From assembly GCA_035079385.1 (NCBI GenBank), contig JAVHKY010000003.1, positions 12,565,501 to 12,629,500 of the forward strand: 64,000 nt of DNA, in the 5' to 3' direction. Source of the DNA: Aspidiotus rigidus. Its lineage: Eukaryota > Arthropoda > Insecta > Hemiptera > Diaspididae. Shown in pieces: positions 36,672 through 48,892 of the stretch; position 1 is the first letter of the stretch; every line of letters begins with the position of its first letter. The notes beneath the pieces were generated by a model. The model was not told the origin of the DNA, ran no database searches, and saw only the letters and a list, made by a program, of their open reading frames with translations. Both the position numbers and the translations under genes were made by a program.

Positions 36672-36885
36672 GTTATTACGTCGCCAACCGTACCAGCCAC
36701 CTCGAGCGGATTCGCCAAATTGTGTAATCACAAAAGAAAACGGATCGCTCAAATTAACGTTCCTTCTACCGGTTTACCTAATCAATCTTACGAGACTGTA
36801 CCCGTTCAATCCGAATCAATTGCTAGTCGTCCTCTCATCGCAAATTACTGTAATCCAGGAGCCGTCGTGAAGAAACATGTATTTG
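36672..36885 (+). CDS. sba: Internal exon of MBD5/MBD6/six-banded-like nuclear protein
   Basis: A 214-nt exon flanked by a pyrimidine-rich acceptor (CTTTGCCTACAG) and a consensus donor (G|GTAAGT). It starts in phase 0 and ends in phase 1, coding 71 residues plus one base. Near residues 16-26 it contains AKLCNHKRKRIAQ. This resembles the KLC-HKRK segment that follows the MBD-like domain in vertebrate MBD5/MBD6 and in Drosophila sba; that resemblance is from memory, not a search. Known members of the family are chromatin proteins associated with the PR-DUB (BAP1/Calypso-ASX) H2A deubiquitinase. The rest of the exon is P/S/T/V-rich and ends in NPGAVVKKHVF. The MBD-like domain should lie in one or more upstream exons and was not located here. 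The exon sits between intron stretches of about 26 kb and 23.5 kb. It is certainly exon-like; the family assignment is moderate. Confidence 0.65.
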
Positions 36886-38929
36886 GTAAGTTTCGAAACA
36901 TTGGACTACATAATGCAATATAGCTACTAAATTGTCATATCTCGTGTAGGTTTTACTACCGTTTTGAAACGTATTTATTTCGAGGAGGTCGATTGTTTTG
37001 TGCACCTTTCGTATCAAGTTTCAAGGTTTTAATGCTCATTTCTGCGCTAGAAAATTACGAATGCAAGACTGAAAATATGATATCAGTATGAGTTGAGGAG
37101 TGTCCTTTCAAATTGAACGATGTGAGTCGTACCTACGGTGACACTATACGCAAATATAGGGTTGAATGTTGGTTGTGACCACTATAATATTCTGTTCGTG
37201 TTTTCCTCTTCGAACACGCTGTCACTGATCTGTAATTTGTTTGAAAAAAATCAAGATCGGAAAATAACCTTTAAAGATTATCGTGGCGTATATATTAAGC
37301 GATCGTATAGCGATGATAAACGTCATTAATATTACCGCCAAAGCGTATTTTTATTTTTTTTTTTCTTACGATATATTTGAAAAACGTACTTATTGAATCA
37401 TCGTTACTTGCTAATATTAAGTTCGCGCACTAGAAATCTGATAGGTCATATTATTTTCCGTGAACGTGTGCGTATGACTAGGTATGTTTTTCTCGAATAT
37501 CGATACGACAATATTTATGTTGTCGGAGGTATTTATGCTTCTTGTGTAGTACATAGGTACCCGTCATTGTCATTTTTCACTATCATGGTATTATCATCGC
37601 CTACGATTTGAATTACGCTATTACATACGTACATGTTAGCGCTACCTATTTTTCCATGTCATGCGAAACCTCGTACCTACTCGATTTTTGTGGCATTTGT
37701 AAACGTAAAACGTACGTCCAGAATTCAGCGAGAGAAAGATGAGGAATCATTACTTATGAATGTACAGTCAATCGCTTCAAAATGGTAATTCTGAAAATAA
37801 TGAGGTGGTCAGACCCATATTTGCATGAGGTGAAAATTCCACTAGTCGAACACCGAGTGACTTTAATTGGAGAGACCTTTAAACGACTCTCTGCCTTCAT
37901 GGCGTATTCTTTTTCGATAACATGAAGTCTATGATTAAGAAGAGAGGGAATTATAGAACGATTGAAGAAAAATTTGGTGTGGAATGGTCTTGGCCACCAT
38001 TTCGTATCGCTTGAATCTCGCTGGAAAGGAGTTTCATAATCCTTCCCTCAGCTTTATATACGAAGCACTGTAAACGTCCGCACTCCAAATTTCATCGCTG
38101 CAGTCTATACTTATGCATGCGTGAGATGAAAGCTTAAAAGAGATGTACGAGTATCAACTGGGGCAAATTTAGACAGACTATGTGATTTTAGTCTGCGCTA
38201 CTCTTTTGCGACGGCTTTTCAATCATATTTTTCCTGTTTGTTCATGAATACATCGAGAACGTTGATTAGAAGCTGCAGAATTTGCTTCTCACCATACCCA
38301 GGGCTCGGGTGCTGCCGCAACACAAGACATGAATGTTGTCGCGTGCTATCATCTCTTCATCATCTTCATTTCTTTGGCCTATTGTTCCAAGTCCCACTTT
38401 TGATATCAAAAAGGCGCGAAAATAGAAGAAAAACATGGAAATTTTTCTCAGTGCCTAGACAGACTAGAATTAGCCGGTTTTCGCCGGACGGCAGATGTCA
38501 AAATTTCCAACCCCCCTTCCGCCTTGAAAAACAAGTTTTGTGTTGAAATCTTTTGACTTTCGATTTTTATGCGAGAAGAGGGGAAGAGGATTGGGAAGAC
38601 TTTGACCTTCAAGGGCTTGAGAAAATTTGAAATATTCATTTATTATTTGATGGAAGAGGGGGGGTTGGCACATTTTCGAGTTTCATGCTATACATGAGGA
38701 GAGGAGGACTCTAGAGCTACATAGATCAGGAAAAAGAGGGTTTTGAAAGAAAACTTGCGAGCGAGAAAGTAAGAGGATAGAGTTTGATGAGTACGACGTT
38801 CCTCTATGCATGTTCCTAATCTGGGGAGCTAAACTTTATTTCAATTTTCCATTTTCTGGAATGAAAAGGTCAAACTTTTGACATAGATGTGTCTTGAGAT
38901 TGGAGGTCGTTCTGAAATTTGGGTCACAA
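36886..38929. other. Unique intron stretch, no gene seen
   Basis: AT-rich single-copy-looking DNA with CpG. A ~100-codon frame (38238-38546) lacks a recognised domain. A diverged copy of the CTATATATGATAGGAGG module appears near 38670-38710. Confidence 0.4.
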
Positions 38930-39440
38930 TATCGCGAGACGAAAATGACATCACGAGCTGATGACGTCTTTAAGGACCACACTAGACATGCAAGTGAGAG
39001 ATCGAAATGACGTCACAAGATGATGACGTCATAGAGATTAAACTAGTGCAGTAATGCCGAGACTAGACAAACATAACATCATAGGGACTATACTACTCAT
39101 GCAGCACTAGGCTGTATTAGGCGGAATGATGGAACCAAAATGACGTCACAAGCTGATGACGTCGTAGAGACTATACTAAACATGCAGCACTGGGTTGTAC
39201 TAGACAAAATTGCTACACAAAAATATTACAGGAATATACTAGAGATGCAGCGCTAGGCTATACTAGACAAAATTGTGAGACGAATGTGACATGACGATCT
39301 GATGACGTCATAAGACTATGCTAGAGATGGAGCACTAGGCTAGACTAGATGAAATCGCATAGGTGAGAATGACGTGACGAGCTGATGACGTCATAGGGAC
39401 TATAGTCGACATGCAGCACTACACTGTACTGGACAAATTA
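38930..39440. repeat. TGACGTCA-pair tandem array, left part
   Basis: About five ~90-bp units with AATGACGTCACAAGCTGATGACGTCATAG, then GGGACTATACTAGACATGCAGCACTGGGCTATACTAGACAAAATTG-like sequence. The same unit continues at 41865-42660, so the array is split by the inverted-repeat elements in between. Confidence 0.85.
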
Positions 39441-39447
39441 AATCATA

Positions 39448-39501
39448 AACAAGAAATTAGTTGCAAAGCTGGCTGCACAACCTTGCAACTAATTTCTTGT
39501 T
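39448..39501. repeat. Perfect 19-bp hairpin
   Basis: Arms AACAAGAAATTAGTTGCAA (39448-39466) and its exact reverse complement (39483-39501) flank a 16-nt loop. A third copy of the arm core (TTGCAACTAATTTCT) follows near 39555. Confidence 0.9.
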
Positions 39502-39591
39502 CTTGATTTAGTATACATCGTGTAAGATCCAATACTAGACGGAATAGCAATAGCTTTGCAACTAATTTCTCCTTGATTTGCGAGTTCATTT

Positions 39592-40575
39592 TATGTAACC
39601 GAAATTGGGCTACCGCGTCGGTTTCCTGCCATACTGGGAGTAACAGGCGAGTAAGAGTGATGCCGCGGGACTTTGAAATATTTTGGTACTTCTTGGACTT
39701 GTAAGATTTTTTATTTTCAATTCTTGGAGATGGAAATATTTTCAACTGTTGGACTTAGAATTATTTTCATACTTCTTGGACTCGTAAAATTTTTCATTTT
39801 TGATTGTCGGACTCTGTAATATTTTCAACTGGTGGACTTAAAATTATTTTCCAATTGTTGGACTTTGAAATATTTTTATACTTCTTGGACTTGTAAAATT
39901 TTTTATTTTCAATTCTTGGACTTGGAAATATTTTCATCTGTTGGACTTGGAATTATTTTCAAATTGTGGGACTTTGAATTCATACTTCTTGGACTTGAAA
40001 AAAATTTTTAATTTTCAATTCTTGGACTTAGAAACATTTTCAACTGTTGGACTTACAATTATTATCAAATTGTGGGACTTTGAAATATTTTCTTCTGTTG
40101 AACTTGGAATTATTTTCCAATTGTTGGACTTTGAATTATTTTCCAATTGTTGGACTTTGAAATATTTTCATACTTCTTGGACTTGAAAAAAAATTTTAAT
40201 TTTCAATTCTTGGACTTATAAATATTTACAACTGTTGGACTTGAAATTATTTTCAAATTGTTGGACTTTGAAATATTTTCATACTTCTTGGACTTGAAAA
40301 AAATTTTTAATTTTTGATTGTCGGACTTCGTAATATTTTTAACTGTGGGAAACAATCAAAAATGAATAATTTCACGAGTCCAAGAAGTATGAAAATATTT
40401 CTAAGTCCAACAGTTGAAAATATTTCCAAGTCCAAGAATTGAAAATGAAAAATTTTACAAGTCCAAGAAGTATGAAAATATTTCAAAGTCCCGTGGCATC
40501 ACTCTTACTTGTCTCTTACTCCCAGTATGGCAGTAAACCGACGCGAGAGCCTCATCTCAGTTACAGTATACTAGC
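39592..40575. mobile_element. ~1-kb foldback element with internal tandem repeats
   Basis: Arms of roughly 240 bp are inverted copies. The outer block CTGCCATACTGGGAGTAA (39627-39644) recurs as its reverse complement near 40526, with CGCGTCGGTTT outside it. The interior is a tandem array of CTTGGACTT...AAAATTTT and ACTGTTGGACTT...AATTATTTTC units. No protein is encoded. Confidence 0.85.
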
Positions 40576-40604
40576 ATAGGCGATACAGGAATAAAGATTG
40601 TATT

Positions 40605-41830
40605 GGGGGGGGGGGGATTTTGATGAAAATTGTAGAGTCAGGTGCTGGGAACAACATATTAAAAATCCCACCCCCTAAATCCTATGCAAAATTTTCTGTG
40701 GCTCGTTTTAGCCTTGGTTTTTTGTCAATATCTCAAAAACTTGAAGAGATAGGAAAAAATTTTCCAATCCAAAATTGTTCCTCGTGAAATTCTACATAAG
40801 ATACCATACTTGGACATCATCCTAGGACTATTTGTTGGCCTGAAAAGTTCGCGAGAAGTTCTCAACTTTCGGAAGTTTTTGTCTACAACACGGAAATAAA
40901 GACTTCTAGAGAAAATTTATACATTACCAAAATTATTTGCAACAAATTTTTGTATCTGAGGATTGCACCCCCGAATCCTTGTGCCAAATTTTCAGTGGCA
41001 CGTTGCAACCCCCAATTTGATTTTTCGCAAATGTGACCGAGGATGAGAAAAGGGACCATAGTGGGCAAAAAAATTGATTTGTCCTGATTACACCATGTGA
41101 AAGAGCGTGAAAAATTATGTAAAGAACTATCATAAACAGGAAAATTGATTTTTTGCCCACTAAGGTCCCTTTTCTCATCCTCGGTCACAAATATCTCAGA
41201 AAGAGACAAAAATTTTGAATCCAAAAATGTTCCTTGCGAAATTGTACATAAAATAATGTTGAAACATCACCCTAGGCCTATCTGTCAGCGTGAAACGTTT
41301 GTCACAAGTGCTCAACTTTCTGAAATTTCCATGTTTTTGGTTTGTAACACGGAAATGGAGACTCCTACAGAAAATTTACACAGTACAAAAATTATGCGCA
41401 ACAAATTTTCTTACTTTATAATTGAGACCCCAGACGAGAGTTCCGAAAGCCCTAGCTCGGACGAAGACAGCGACGAAGAAATAATTGGAGACTTTATAAT
41501 GAAATATTGTATGAACCTACCATCAGGTAAATTTTCAAAAGTTGAGAACTTCTCGCGAACTTTTCAGGCCAACAAATAGTCCTAGGATGATGTTCAAATA
41601 TGGTATCTTACGTAGAATTTTACGAGGAACAATTCTGGATTGGAAAATTTTCTCCTATCTCTTCAAGTTTTTAAGATATTGACAAAAAACCATATTTGGG
41701 GGGCTGAAACGTGCCACAGAAAATTTTGCATAGGGTTTAGGGGGGTGGGATTTTTAATATGTTGTTCCCAGCACCTCACTCTACAATTTTCATCAAAATT
41801 TCCTTTCCCTCCCCCCTCCCCCCCAAATGA
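40605..41830. mobile_element. ~1.2-kb compound palindrome (foldback element)
   Basis: Outer arms: GATGAAAATTGTAGAGT...CAGGTGCTGGGAACAACATATT (40621-40662) against 41757-41798. Middle arms: CCTAGGACTATTTGTTGGCC (40823-40842) against 41566-41585. An inner inverted pair, GACCGAGGATGAGAAAAGGGACC (41036-41058), pairs with 41164-41186. The inner pair is off-centre relative to the outer arms, and 41185-41430 is also a diverged direct repeat of 40700-40975. The structure therefore arose by more than one inversion/duplication step. Confidence 0.85.
41425..41525 (+). other. Non-palindromic, acidic-coding patch inside the foldback
   Basis: Within the arm-to-arm comparison this patch has no partner. It reads ETPDESSESPSSDEDSDEEI in an open frame (41145-41579). 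It is GC-richer than its surroundings and could be a captured scrap of coding sequence, or chance. Confidence 0.3.
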
Positions 41831-41864
41831 ATACGTCTCTTAAGATCCAAGAAACTGTAAACAA

Positions 41865-42660
41865 AATTATACTAGACGAAATCGGAAGACAAAAATGGCG
41901 TCAGAAGCTGATGACGTCGTAAAGACTATACTTGACATGCAGCACTGAGCTATACTAGACAAAATTGCTAGGCAATGATGCCGTCACAGTTGATGACGTC
42001 ATAGAGACTGTATTAGACAATAGTCATGCAGTACTGGGCTATACTAGACAAACTTGCAGGACAAAAATGACGTCACAAGCTGATGACGTTATTGCACTAT
42101 ACTAGACATGCAGCTCTGGGCTATACTGGACAAAATTGCTCGACAAAATGACGTCACGAGCTTATTTCGTCATAGGACTGTGCTAGAGATGGAGCACTAG
42201 GCTGTACTAGGGGAGATGAAAATGACGTCAGAAGCTAATGATATCATAGGGACTATACTAGACATGCAGCATTGGGGTACACTAGACAAAGTTGTAGGAC
42301 AAAAATTACGTCACAAGCTGATGGCGTTATAGGGACTACACTCTACATTCAGGACTGGGTTATACTGGACGAAATCGCGCGACAAAAACGACGTCAGAAG
42401 CTGTTGATATCATAGGGACTATACCAAATGTACAGTACTAAGTTGAACTAGACAAAATCGCGTGGTGAAAATGACGTTGCAAGCTGAGGACGTCGTAGGA
42501 ACTATACCGAACACACAGTACTGGTACTAAGCTAAACCAGACAAAATCTGAGACAGAAAGGACGTCAGAAGCTGATGACTCATACTCGACATGCAGTACC
42601 TACCAGACAGACTTGAGGAAATTGGGTGACGAGAATCACATCACAAGCTAATGACGTCAC
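41865..42660. repeat. TGACGTCA-pair tandem array, right part
   Basis: About eight ~90-100-bp units with the same consensus as 38930-39440 (GACGTCACAAGCTGATGACGT..., ACTATACTAGACATGCAG). More diverged towards the right end. Confidence 0.85.
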
Positions 42661-43909
42661 AGGGATGTGGAGAAATTTCGACCTTTGTCGCTACTTTGAG
42701 ACCGGTATCCTTGACCTTCATTAATATACTAGACCCAACACGTCTTCTCCTTTGGGAAGTCTGAAGTAAAAACATCCTATGATTTAATACTTTTCCCGGA
42801 AAAGGGGATCATATTCTTCTGTTGAGTCGGCGTATGAAACAAGGAGGGTTTGGTGAGGTACGTTTATTTGAAATTTTAATTTTACAAATTTTGCAAGGTC
42901 ATAATTATCGCACCGACAGAAGATAGACTGCTCGTAAACATAAAATTATTTTGTTGTATTTAGAGAGGGACTATTTGATATTGGAATTGCCCCAATTTTG
43001 CTTAAATTTACGTCTAGTTGACAATAATTTTGCCTCCGATACTCTTTGGTGCGAGGGATTGTGAAATGTGTGGAGTCACGGATTAGAAATAAGAATTTCG
43101 AGAATAAAGCTGTCGAAAAAATTGAAAGATCGGAGGAGCAACAAATTAACGGACGTTTGTGCGTTGAAAAATAATTTGCATCGAACAATAGACTAAACCG
43201 CGTAAATTTCAATGACAAGAGATTTTCATCGGTTATGGATGGGTGACATTTGAGTATCGAGATTATGCCGTATTAATATGAAATTCCGCGGTATTTTATG
43301 CTCCGCTGACTGAATTTCGAAGCTTTTATGTCACACGTCACACTATATAGTGGTTAATTAATTCTGCCTCGTTTTTATCAAACTCGTCCGAATGCATTCT
43401 CGATTTCGATATCATCCAGTTTCCCTTTTAATATAGACACAGAATACAACATAATATATAAACTGTATACACTCGTAGTATCAACATCGCGAATGCTCTT
43501 TGATTTTTTTGTTGTCGTTCTCTATTTTTTTTTTTTTTTTCCTTCCTTTTTCGTTATTATTTTTATATCAGCGCCGTTGCTTCGCGAATATAAATCGAAT
43601 AATAGAATGAAACGTATTCGATGTAAAATTTGAAAATGTTGATCCGACGCGACCCCATATAGAGATACGCTTTTATTGTGTCGTGTTTTATTCATGAGAT
43701 TGAAAAGCAGATTGAAAACAATACTCTCGTAGATTTGTTTTAAATATTATATATATTTGCCAATATCAATCTGTCGGAGAAAACGGTGACGCCCGGATTT
43801 TTCTGTTAACAACGTTTAAATTTCGTTCGAGATAATAATATTCTTCTCTATTCTTCTGAATTTCTATCTTAAAATTTCATCTCGAAGTATTGGAAAGAAA
43901 TACAGAGCT

Positions 43910-43947
<38 letters not shown>

Positions 43948-45289
43948 GAGAATAAAAAACATCGTAAATTGTCGCCCACGTTCATCGACTTATATTTCGT
44001 GTGTCTGTCAAATTCCATCATCGCCGCAAGGACGATTGTTCATCGAAAAGTCATCTGCGCCGCAACCGGAAAGTCGCGGTAGCCTTTTTTCGCAATCCAT
44101 AAAAGTAAACAGTATCATAAAATTATTTGATGGGTTTTACAGCTAGATCGTGCTGTCTGTCACAATAAATAAACAAAATCCCGGTTGTAAACGCGAATTC
44201 ACGCGCGGAAATATCGAAAGTCATATTTTTTGAATATCATAAAACTCGATGATGTTTATAAAATCGCTGATATTAATAAGCGTAATTATTTAGACGAAGC
44301 GCGTTTTTCAAGTCGGCTATCGACGCTGATGCCATAACACGAGTAAACAGACAATTTTTCCGGATTCGCGTTTCTTTTTTTTGTGTGCGTGTGTGTGTGT
44401 ATGTATGTCAAAATTTGGCATGATGGAAAAATTTCGAAATCGCCACTAGGCAAACGCGCGTTTTCGTGGGTAGACAACTCGAAGAGCGTGAATTAGTAAA
44501 TTAGGTGCCAAAATTAAATTCGTGTTGTATCAGTCGACAAATATGCGTTATTTATTCGACGAGCATGTATATTTATAAAGCGATCTTTCGCCGTCGAAAC
44601 AGAATACGCGGCGAGCAGTAATTCAGATTATTTCGAACAGATTTCGCTCGATTTCTCGCCATTATACTTTTGTGAGATTCCTCAGTAATAGTTGGTGACG
44701 ATGGTTCGCCGAACTCATATCTTACCGCTCCATGTCCACGTACACAACCTCCCTCATCCTCCTCGTTGTGTTCCTTTATGCCATAGAGAACCCAATCTGT
44801 CTTAAATTCTATTTCTCGATTTTGTCCCCGGTGACAATCTTCTATATTTCTCATTCCCTACTCTGGTAATGTGACCCGCATGATTATATTCAAATTTCTT
44901 CGTCTTCACTGTGGTTGCTACAGAAGGAAAAATTTTAGCAAAATTACGCGAAGAATTTGATGAAGAAATATTTAGAGAATTGCTCTAATCTCGATGAAAT
45001 CTGGGAATTTTCAGGAAATAATGAAGGGAGAAGTACGAGTGATTTTGACTTTCATCGATAGCCGATGAATGTTTGAAGCTCTAGGCCAAATGTTTAGAAG
45101 TCATAAAGGTCTTACAGAAATTATCAAATTTTAGCCAGATTCGTTTTTTAAAAGTGAGGATTTTTTCCCAATCCCCATTTTGATTATTATTTTTTCAATT
45201 CCACTTTTCACAAACTTTGAAGCAGAACATAAAGCTATTGTTTGTCATGGTGAAAGATCCTGTCTCATTGGTTCAGAAAAGAGGAGTGT
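42661..45289. other. Unique intron stretch with simple repeats, no gene seen
   Basis: Single-copy-looking, CpG-bearing. It contains a T run near 43528-43540, a (GA)n run at 43909-43942 and a (TG)n run near 44383-44400. Open frames are under 100 codons and domain-free. Confidence 0.45.
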
Positions 45290-45740
45290 ATAGGGTGGTA
45301 GGTGAGGACTAAAGCGGCGTTTATACAAGGGAAGACTAGTCGCCAACTTGGGATTAGAGTAGCCGAGCATAAGAAAGCTTGGGAAAACAGAAATGTAGGA
45401 GGATTAGAAGCACAGAATCCTCAGAAGTACGAGCGAAGATAGGTTTTTGCGAGCGGACTATTTAATCAGCAGGTCGGAAGTCATTCTCCAAAGAGAAGAT
45501 TCGTATTTCGCTCGAGTTTTTTGAAATTACCGGAGTACCAACGATGTCACTGTCCTAAACAGGTAAATTCTTGATCAAAGGTTAATTGAATTAGTTTACG
45601 AGTATGATTCAGATTTTGATGACTCGCTAGTTCAGTCCCGATTTCTCTGGATGTTCTTGTTTTCAGTCGTTGTTGGGTCAGTTGCTATTATGTCTTGGTA
45701 GATGATGGTTTTTGAACCGAAAGCGCTCGCCATTTGTTCA
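45290..45740 (+). mobile_element. PLE remnant, GIY-YIG endonuclease and 3' region
   Basis: Degenerate but recognisable: GVYTREDxSPxLGIRVAEHK with KAWENRN (45317-45395, frameshifted), then LDQRLIELVYEYDSDF near 45571-45620. Further down, GTAGATGATGGTTTTTGAACCGAAAGCGCTCG (45698-45729) has the CUGANGA-stem-GAAA layout with a mutated first block. It is the same lineage as copy B and the 28085 remnant. Non-coding now. Confidence 0.7.
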
Positions 45741-46627
45741 ATTTTACAACTCGAGTTTACTCATTCAAATATCCCTCCCTCCATATGATGAACCTAGTAA
45801 GAGGGGGAGAGAGTGAATAAAGTAAGAGAGAATTGATGAAATTCAAACGAAATCATATTTTCACTCCTGTATCTTTCAGACAACTTTCATTTCATAGTAC
45901 TCTTTTCCATGATTGGCAACAGACGATTTTTTGCTGCATAGTTATGGCAGTACATACGAACTCTTGCACCTTAACGTTTACTGTCGCCAATTTTTAGAAT
46001 AGGTCACGTTCAAGTGAACTCTGCCGCGCACCGAAGAAAGTTTTTTTTTTTTCTAATCGGGACATAGACCTGTGCGACAATCGTGGTCGTGCGATTTCAT
46101 TTACGTTTGATTGCTTTAGACGCCTACTCGCCATTTACTTTCTGTAACCATGCTGTCATTGTTTCCTGTAGCTACTCTCTTGCTCATAGAAAGTGTATAA
46201 ATGAAGGAAAAAAAAAATCGAGCGAAACTAACTTCGAATGCACGCGTATTAATCAGACGAACACAAGAAGATATGTTCGAATCGTGTTACGGGGGAGGGG
46301 GGGGGGGGGGAAGACGATGAATAGCAATGTACACACGAATAGTTATCTAACAAAAGAAAAACAACATGTTGCTCAATGAACTCGTCAAATCGTTCAATTT
46401 ACATAACGCGTTACACCATTAATCATATTTCTATACCCAATGTAGAGCCAACAATTCGATTGAAATTAAATTTCGCGTGCTGACGACGTATTCGTGTGTG
46501 TCCTACGATGTGAACTCTATAGTGATAGCGACCATCGTTCTGAGAATGTTCGCCATTTCGATGGTATAGGAAAATTCCCGACACACGTGTGTATAATGAA
46601 AGTGGATGCGTAAAGTTTCGCTTCCAT
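45741..46627. other. Intron stretch, no gene seen
   Basis: Mostly unique, with a G run near 46293-46310. No domain-bearing frame. Confidence 0.4.
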
Positions 46628-46825
46628 TTGAAATTTAGAGTGACTTCTCTCTCTTCTTCTGAGGGAAAATAAATTACTTTTCGCGCACCAATTTCACAAG
46701 AAATCGAGAAGTTTCGATCACAGAATCATCTTTACACAGGCTTTAGCAGAACAATGCAGAATAGATAGAGAAGAATTTTCGATATTGAGCCAGCCTGGCG
46801 CGTAGATGAAGGATTTGGAGAGGCC
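46628..46825. repeat. Inverted repeat, left arm, flanking a 4-kb block with a PLE
   Basis: GTTTCGATCACAGAATCATC with TTTACACAGGCTTTAG (46714-46749) and GAAGAATTTTCGATATTGAGCCAGCC (46770-46795) recur inverted at 50515-50672. AAATTTAGAG...CTTCTCTCT lies at the outer edge of both. Confidence 0.8.
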
Positions 46826-47479
46826 TGAGTTTGAATTTTTTCGTTCTTATTCTTTCTCCTCTTCCGTTTTCACGTTTTTTTCTAGCTCTAAGGGAGAAAG
46901 TAGGACCCTTTAACACAAGCCAATAACCAGACTCAATATTTCACTGACATACTTCAGAGTGAGAAATTTTGACCTCCTTTTTCCAAATTGTGATGGAATT
47001 TTGGCCATTGAAACTATTCCAAACTTAACGAAGGAAGAGTTTGACTACAAAGTACCAGATAGAAATAAAACTTAATTTTGGAGCTGTGATTCCGACATAA
47101 TTATAAAGACCATGATAAAGTGTGAACTTTGAACCTCGTGGAGGTGGAAGACTTGAAAGTACAAGTAGCAAGATTTCAAATTTTAAGCCACTATTGTGCA
47201 TACCCAAAAGTCTCAAAAAGTGACCAGGCGTTCGATTTTTGTTTTAAAGTAGGAGATCCTCATACACAATTTGGAAATTAAAGGGACGTTTTATAATAAG
47301 TATCTCCACCACTCGTGAAATAGGGTCTCTTTAAAAATGACAATTGGAAAAATCATTCCTGATGAGATTTTTCAAGACTCGACACTTAACCTTGTCAACG
47401 TTAGGAAAATGGCAAAATTCATTCCAACGTTAATAAGTAGGCCAAAGATGTAGCCAAAAAATTTTTCTGTGGGAGAGGG

Positions 47480-48547
47480 TTGAAGAAAAATGGGAAAAAA
47501 GAAGGGGTAATTATCATCGCACATCAAAAGAAAAATCTACAAAAGAAGATCCGACAGAACAACCTGATTTTGACAAAGACGGACAAGGGCAGCACGGTAG
47601 TGATAATGGAGAAGGAGGACTACACCCAAAAAGTGGAGTCGTACATCGCAGTTAATGGATACCAAAAGCTGGCAAGGGACCCAAAACGGAAATACCAAGA
47701 TGACCTGAAAGCTGTGTTGAAACGGAACAATGTACCCGGCAATGGAAGGATGCATGAGATGAACCCGGTTGCACCAAAACTCAAGGGGCTTGTAAAACTC
47801 CACAAAGCGAACCGTCCGATGAGACCCCTGGTCAACAGCATTCAATCACCATGCTACAAGATAGCAAAGATCGTAGCCACATTCCTGAAAGAAAACTACC
47901 AGTTTGCACCCAGACGAAGTATCAGAAACAACGGAGAGCTGATTGAGCAACTGGACAAGTTGGAAATCAGGAGTAACGACAAGCTGATATCCTTTGATGT
48001 GACTAATATGTTTGGTACCATACCGAAGGAGGTACTTCTCACTCTGCTCAAAAACAACAGATACCATGGGAACCCCGATGGGTCGAAGTACGCCAACATA
48101 GTGAAGGAGATCTTGAGTCAGAACTACTGCCGCTTCAATAACAGGTTCTGCAGTCAGGAAAGGGGACTTGCGATGGGATCACCGCTGTCACCAATACTGG
48201 CGGAGATATTCATGAATGATATGGAAAACAAGATATTGAAGGGCAGCAAGTTCAGAAACTCGATCAAACACTGGGCCAGATATGTAGATGATATCCTGAT
48301 TGTGTGGTCAGGCACTGATAGACAGGTGGATCTATTCCTTTCAGAAATGAATGCGATGAATGAGAGCATCAAATTCACAGTAGAAAAAGGAAATGAGACC
48401 ATCAACTATTTGGACCTTACACTCACAATGGAGAACAATAGGATAGAAAACAAAATCTACAGGAAGCCGACGCATACTGACACCATCATCCCACATGACT
48501 CCTACCACCACCCCAGGCACAAGTTAGCGGCAATCCAGAACTACTGA
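47480..48547 (+). pseudogene. PLE copy A2 reverse transcriptase
   Basis: Open for 355 codons. RT blocks: LTKTDKGSTVVIMEK, PKLKGLVKLHKANRPMRPLV, SFDVTNMFGTIP (motif A), GLAMGSPLSPILAEIFMNDM (motif B), ARYVDDILIVW (motif C; YVDD at 48281-48292) and INYLDLTLTMEN. The TGA at 48545-48547 replaces a codon that is TGC (Cys) in copy A1. The frame then continues, YRAISILKNNEEKR, to the next stop at 48890. Telomerase-related RT of the PLE class; function lost by point mutation. Confidence 0.9.
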
Positions 48548-48892
48548 TATCGGGCAATTTCTATCCTCAAGAACAACGAAGAGAAGAGGAAGGAGATTGA
48601 GATAGTAAAGCAGATCGCAGAAGCCAATGGCTACCGCAGATGTGTGGTGGAGGGAGTCTTTGAGAAAAAGGAAACAAAGAAAGGAAACCATGATAGCATA
48701 GTGAGAAAGTACTCCGGATCGATACCGTACATAGGAAAGTACACAAACAAGGTGATAAAGGCGTTCAATGGCTACAATGTGAATGTGGGTATCCAGAATA
48801 ACCAACCAATGGTGAAGAGAATCAGCAATGATCAGACGGAACAAAAGGACAAGGAAAGCTTGAGCGGAGTGTACAAGCTCAGTTGTGAATAA
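48548..48892 (+). pseudogene. PLE copy A2 RT C-terminal part up to the TAA
   Basis: Same frame as the RT, between TGA (48545) and TAA (48890). It includes KQIAEANGYRRCVVEGVF, SIPYIGKYTNKVIKAFNGYN and SLSGVYKLSCE. The TAA occupies the same codon position as the TAG of copy A1. Confidence 0.85.
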
